Assembly: GCA_905250075.1 (NCBI GenBank)
Contig: CAJNOP010000003.1
Location: 1,066,395 to 1,130,394, forward strand
DNA length: 64,000 nt
Direction: 5' to 3'
Origin: Rotaria sp. Silwood1
Lineage: Eukaryota > Rotifera > Eurotatoria > Philodinida > Philodinidae
Of this stretch, positions 58,471 through 64,000 are shown piece after piece. Within the stretch, counting starts at the first letter, position 1, and each line of letters begins with the position of its first letter. Position numbers and translations under genes: made by a program. The notes under the pieces were generated by a model. It was not told the DNA's origin. It saw nothing but the letters and a program-made list of their open reading frames with translations, and searched no databases.

Positions 58471-61400
58471 TTAAATCTTGATCGTTACGATCGTTTTTTT
58501 TCATTTGTCGTGGTATTTTCCTTTGTAAGAGTTGTCCTAGGAATAAGATTTTTGAAATGTTTCTGTGGGTATGGATGTATCTTTCTATTCTTCACCCACA
58601 ATCACGCTCGCACACACACGCAATATTTAATTATACAGAGTATATTGAAAGAATCCGAAAAATTTAGAACCGTAATTAAGACTAGTGAAGAACGTCAATA
58701 ATCCAGCAATAGCTTTCGATTTTAATTATTTTCATGTTCCTTTTCATCATCATGATAACAAGAAAAGCCTTTAAAAATAAAGAAGAAAGAGATGGTTTTT
58801 TTCGGCGCTGACGCACTGTTCCATTCTACATTTAAGACGTGATCTCTTATGTTATTGTAGGAGATTTTTTTATTATCATGATGATAAAGTGGAACATGAA
58901 AAATTTAAATAGAAAGCTATTGCTCGATTCTTGACCTCCATTTGGTAACGAATTGGTTCCTTAGAAGAAAATGAAACTGACGGCTTTGCTATGCCCTGCA
59001 ATGTCTGATTTCTTTATTCACTAATGTTACATAAAATGGATTTTTTTTTTTAGTAATACATATTGTATCTTACTAATACTTTTAGTGTTAAATCATCTGA
59101 GTTGTAGTTATTTTTGACCAGTTTTGATATGTTGTAAAGCGATGGGAAAAATAATATGGTGTTAATATGGAAAACGCAAAAAATGTCAAAACAAAATTGA
59201 AATGTAAGAAAAAGGCCATTACTAAATCGACAAATTTCGAACATTTTTCACTGTGTCCAATCAGTCAAAAGAAAGAAAAATACAGATTGTCGCAACGCGT
59301 TAATTTCACATTTCTGACTGCTAGAATATAGGAACGTGGAACTTTGTAACAATCCTTAAACGAAAATCGTATGATTCTCCGATATTTAAATTATCCAGAC
59401 ACAAAATAGTGACGTAGAGTATATGTGAAAAAGTAAAAATATTCGAATTTCGCGATATACTTGTAACTTCGGTCAAAGATTTTTTTTGCAAAATATTGTT
59501 CCAACTATCTGTTTTAATATCTTATTAAAGTACTAATAACAAAGTTTAAACATTATGAGGAAAAAAAGGCTTCGTTAAGTATTTTTGCTTGCAATTTTTT
59601 GCAGTCGTTTACCTATACCTAAAACTGTAGCTTGTAAAAGTTTTACATAAATTTATTTTAGTTCGTTTGGAATTTTTCTTTGAATGACTAAACCTGAATT
59701 TGTCACCAATATAACTAAAGTCCTTTAAAGTTTCTAATAATATGATATATAATTTAATTAAAAACTTTGTAACTCTTTATTTGAGAGAAAACTTAGGAAA
59801 AATCGCTTCTTGAGAATTCCAGTATTTAGAATGCAATAGATTTCAATTGTAGATAGAAATATGTAAAAAGAGAAACAAGTGAAGTTTTCTTTTATAGAAC
59901 AAACGTCTTTAAATAAACTTTTATAAAACGACTTACTTATAACTTAGATTGAGACAAGTTCGATCAAAACACAACATTGAATTGTATGAAGAATTCTATA
60001 TAGACATCATTTTTTGGTCTACATCAAATGTTTGCTCTCAATGAACTAGTTTTAGGCAAGAGAAAAATAATTCTGAATATAATTAGTTAAAAAGAATATG
60101 AAATTCTGATTCAAGTTGATTATTTTTAATTCTATTCAACGACTTATAAGTAAACTAAAACTAGCCCGACATGTTGTGCAAATTCATTTCGAAGAAATAC
60201 TTATTCTTCGAAATTCTTCTCTTGAACAGCAGCCATAACACAATAGCAATGAACATTTTTACTCATCAACTTTATTAATTTAATGCTGCGAGGAATCAAT
60301 GATGGACTTCATATTTCTCAAATATTGTTTGATTGTATGTCGAAATATTACAGATCTCAAAATCATAATTTAATTGCATTGATATTTTACAATATTTCAA
60401 CTTAATTCATAGTTAGTTGATTACGAATGAGTTTTTCTTAATCTTTATCGCTCTTAATGTAGAAATGATGCAAAGTTTTATACATTTGAAAAAAAAGAAC
60501 AAATTTCTCTTTCGAAATCTCAATCTGAAATTTATCCTTGGTAAAGCTTTTCAAGTTAGACTAAATTATGTATGAAGTTTCACAGCTTGGCAATATAGTC
60601 GTTATATGATACGAATTTTTCAACGTTCAGATACTTTGCTACAGCAATATCCAATATCTTCTTATTCAATATTTTACTTTTTTTTTTAATTTGGACATTA
60701 CTCCAAGCATAATGACCATATGCAACCGTATATTGGTCTATTAATTGTTAGTACAATCTGAAAGTATATGGGAATACTATTATTAGTAAAAATAGGAATG
60801 AATTTCATTGTAGGAATCGACTTGAATATTAAATACAGTTCAATAAGTAATACAAGACATAAAATGGCCTTTAATTTAAAAAAACTCATTTTAACTGCAA
60901 TTTCTGATACAAGAATAATTACTATTGAGATTATATACTTTAACATCCGGTGCAAATCTCTATTACTTTATAGCAAACATTTTCTCAGATATAAAATATA
61001 CCTGACTACAACATTAAACAAACTCAAAGTCTGATTTTGACATGAACATATCAAAAAAAATTTTCTAAAACGAGGATTACATTGTCAAAGCCAACGATAT
61101 ACGTATGACAATATTGACGGTTCTAACTGTCATACTTCAAATAATTATCATCACTTAATTTAGTTTCCATCTAGTGTAAGAAAACGACTAAAATAGGAGT
61201 GATCGTTGCATTTCTACATGAAGAAAGTTATATTTTAGAAAAAGTGCGAATATAATACAGTTCAAAGAGCAAAAGAAATGTTATGTTTAACGACTAATGC
61301 TTCTATTTTCCTTTCACCGTTGCTTATTAGAAGTATAATTACGAGACTTATTTGATCTATTGCCAACGTATCTCATACTCATTTGAGGACAAGGGTGCTA

Positions 61401-63919
61401 CTATTGTACTAGATAATCATAAAATACTAAGATGATAAGTCTTGAAACATAATTAACAAGACTAGTTTCAGATGCGTTTTACTATTAAAAAATGTACCAA
61501 AATCTCAAGTATTATGCTAATTGATTGATTGTATGGGATGAATTATGTAACATTAGTGTAGAATAGATGAAAAATGAAAAAAAAACATTCTTCAAACTGA
61601 ATAGACAAGATGAACGCATTAATAGTTTTTCTCATTATAGTTTTCTTTATTGTTTCTGTTGTTGGTTGCATTCTTCTTATGAATCGAAAAAATTTTGTAA
61701 AGAACGATATAATATTGCATCAAATATTGATTGAGCAGTTTTATGACGTCATTCTAAATAAATAAAGGATTTTCTCGTATTTGACGATATGCTTTCTTGA
61801 AATTTAATCATACACCTATTTGGAATATATAATCAAAAATAAATTTCATTTTTGGATGTTGCTCGTACATCCAGAATATCTTATTTATAGAATAAATCAG
61901 TTGAAGAGCTAGCACTTTCTATAGATCATTATTCCTGATTTATAAAATACTAATTTGAAAATTCTTTTGCTCTCCTTTACGTCATGAGTTCATATGGAAT
62001 AACGATACATAAAGAAGCCTGCAGAAATATATTCAAAATTTAATCAAATTAAAAATTAACTTGCACTCCTGAATACTTTGGTACGCAACTTAGAGTTAAA
62101 AGCATGTCAAAACCAATACTGCAATACCATAACTAGAAAGTCAATTTTGATTTATTGTTGAACGTTACTGAGTGTATTAAATTTAAGTTCCGAAAGTTCT
62201 GAGGGGTTCACAATATATAGCATTCAGAGACTTCTGACATAGCCCTACTAATATAATTAGCTTGATTATTGTGTATTTCATTCAATGAACGACTGCTAAA
62301 AGAAAAAACCTGCAGAACTAAAAGGATTTAGAGAATCACAATAATAATTTCGAATAAGTCAAGGAAAGTACAGAGATTAACAAGAATAAATAATAATGAC
62401 ATTCATTAGACATTATCAATACAATTATTTAATTTTCAGTTTCAAGAAAAAAAAAGAGAATTTCTCAATATCTTATATATAACAGATTCAAATCCATAAT
62501 AGAAAATTAATGTATAAGACTATCAAAAGTTTATCCCTAAAAAAACAGGTAATGGTAATAAATAATAAGAAAGTTTCGAATTCTGAACGGTAATAAACAT
62601 TTTATCTATATCTGCATCACATTTCTAGCTTCCAGTCAAATGATTCTCATTGCTCTGTCATCTTGAGATAGAAAATTATCCTTGCTCTAATAAATATACA
62701 TAATAACAACATTATTAGATATATTTCAACGTTAAAATTCCAATGCTATCTAACATTAAGAAAAATTAAATAGTTAAAACGAAGTAACTTGTTTATATAT
62801 TGAGAAATTTCATATGTCCTGTTATCTTAATGACTAATTCATAACTGATGCATAGTATGAATCCATATAATTATTTACGTCATTCAACATTGAAACTATA
62901 AAACTCATTCATCATGAGTTGTTTGTTGGTTTTGTTCTTATTATTTAAGGTGCTTCAAAGTCTACTGTGAACAATGTTCTTATACATGTGATCTACACCT
63001 TATTCCAGTACCAATCTCATGTATCACACAATCGATATGTTACAGCAGTTTTTGTTAAATCAAATCGTGTACTTAATGCTATTTTTAGACTACGAAGACG
63101 CATGTTGAGAAAAAAAAATAAAACATGAAGTGATAGAAGGATATAAAAGAAGATGACATCTGCGGAAGATTCTCTTTGACATTAATTTTTTGAGAATTTT
63201 ATCAAAATAATAAACAGATTACAATTGATGTTGACATGCTTCTAGTATTTTCTTTCTTCACCGATATATTTGATCTTTAATAATATTTTAGAACTTTTGT
63301 CACAGTGATATATTTATATTAATAGATGTGATTATGCATCAATACAGAAATCTTTATTCATAAAATTCTTTATTTTTTATCGAATTTTCATTAACACTTT
63401 GCGAGAGAAAAAAAAGAACAAAACTTATCAAATAAGACAATTCAAATTTTAAAGCTTAAATATAAGTGAAATTTATGTCTAAATGAAATAAGATTAATTT
63501 TGATGGAAAATAAGAAAACTTTCTTTGACATCAAGCAGAAAATCATTTGAAGACGTTTAAGCATTCATGTATGATGTGTCAAAAATGTTTATATTTGCTA
63601 ATATTAATAAAAGCAAAACAAAAAGGAAATCATGAACAAATTCTTGATATCACTACGAATACTTGAAACTAAATCTATTTGTTCAATAAAATAAACAAAA
63701 AAAAACTTATTAATTACTACAGGCTAAACATTCAATCAAATAAAGTCAATTATATTGTAATAATCAATACAGATGTTCGTCCATTTATATCTCTAATTAG
63801 ATTTCTTAAAATTAAAAACAAACGAACGTTTTTCTTCATAAACAATGCAAGAGATATTTATTCTGAATTAATAATAAAAATTTACAAAACAAAAAAAGAG
63901 TAAAATAAACAAAAATCTT
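58471..63919. other. long intergenic stretch, no gene supported
   Basis: 5.4 kb, strongly AT-rich, with many short random frames. It holds the small hairpin element at 58706-58923. A 51-codon frame at 61609-61764 starts with a hydrophobic stretch (MNALIVFLIIVFFIVSVVG), and a Cys-containing fragment (CEQCSYTCDLHLIP, around 62960-63000) is visible in one frame, but neither has enough support to call. Confidence 0.5.
58706..58923. repeat. small inverted-repeat element
   Basis: GCAATAGCTTTC at 58706 and its complement ending at 58923 start arms of about 60 bases that share TTTTCATGTTCC and ATCATCATGATAA. Total 218 bases, typical of a MITE. No target duplication recognised. Confidence 0.6.
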
Positions 63920-64000
63920 TTAACTATGATGTTGATGTACATGGCCATTTGATGGTACAAATGGTTTTATTTTTCTTGGTATAACAGCTGGTGTTATACG
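63920..64000 (-). CDS. 3' end of an unidentified gene, runs off the right edge
   Basis: The last 26 codons plus TAA on the minus strand read RITPAVIPRKIKPFVPSNGH then VHQHHS. The frame is open to the window edge and codon use resembles the other genes (A/T-ending codons), unlike the surrounding noise. The family is not recognisable from this fragment. Confidence 0.5.
   Translation of the reverse strand, partial: RITPAVIPRKIKPFVPSNGHVHQHHS

Noticed and set aside
61609-61764. 51-codon frame starting with a hydrophobic, signal-like stretch
   Set aside because: AT-rich DNA readily yields Ile/Val/Phe-rich frames; no homologue, no promoter or splice support.
62940-63120. Cys-containing fragment (CEQCSYTCDLHLIP) resembling a zinc-binding box
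   Set aside because: Stops follow on both sides and the pattern is too short to separate from chance.
1-64000. CRISPR arrays, operons, Shine-Dalgarno sites
   Set aside because: The window is eukaryotic with spliced genes; no regularly spaced direct repeats of that kind were seen.

Overview
This is an AT-rich, intron-rich eukaryotic window, most probably from a bdelloid rotifer. Four things point there. Most introns are 50-90 bp with GT-AG ends. There is an intact gene and a dead copy of the ADP-ribosyltransferase-like/TPR family that is very abundant in bdelloids. There is a candidate spliced-leader exon that differs by about two internal bases from the bdelloid leader as I remember it. The rest is an animal gene set. 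No database search was run; family names come from motif recognition.

Layout. At the left edge, on the minus strand, is the 5' part of DIP2 (1-1837). An intergenic stretch rich in fold-back elements follows, holding a decayed ART/TPR pseudogene (7033-8286, minus). A synaptobrevin-type R-SNARE (11653-12156, minus) comes next, then a complete 29-exon BK (Slo1) potassium-channel gene (14368-23747, minus, 1149 codons). Divergent from it is a seven-exon gene with two tandem C-x2-C...H-x2-C modules and no recognised function (24114-28286, plus). MTMR14/Jumpy phosphoinositide phosphatase (30884-33859), an ART-like/TPR gene (36313-38365) and a secreted PAN/apple-like gene (38733-41168) lie on the plus strand. 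A tamalin/GRASP-like PDZ scaffold (43040-45588, minus) faces a broken paralogue of the C-x2-C gene (45995-47645, plus). Ribosomal protein eS28 is at 48750-49019.

The right-hand 15 kb has few protein genes. It contains nested transposon debris (52440-54760, including a GIY-YIG endonuclease remnant split by a terminal-inverted-repeat element that itself holds a hAT-like MITE), a 100-base assembly gap, a U2 snRNA gene (minus) divergent from a candidate spliced-leader RNA gene (plus), and an XPB/ERCC3 helicase pseudogene (57755-58470, minus). The last codons of an unidentified minus-strand gene enter at 63920-64000.

How it fits together. The functional genes look like independent housekeeping, neuronal and secretory genes rather than one pathway. 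VAMP, BK channel and tamalin are all synaptic or secretory in other animals, but nothing here shows co-regulation. A shared ATGGCG-containing motif upstream of DIP2, MTMR14, tamalin and eS28 may be a common promoter element. The most unusual items are the U2/spliced-leader pair, the two-module zinc-ligand gene with its dead paralogue, the ART-like protein lacking the catalytic glutamates, the minimal calcium bowl of the BK channel and the fold-back element families.
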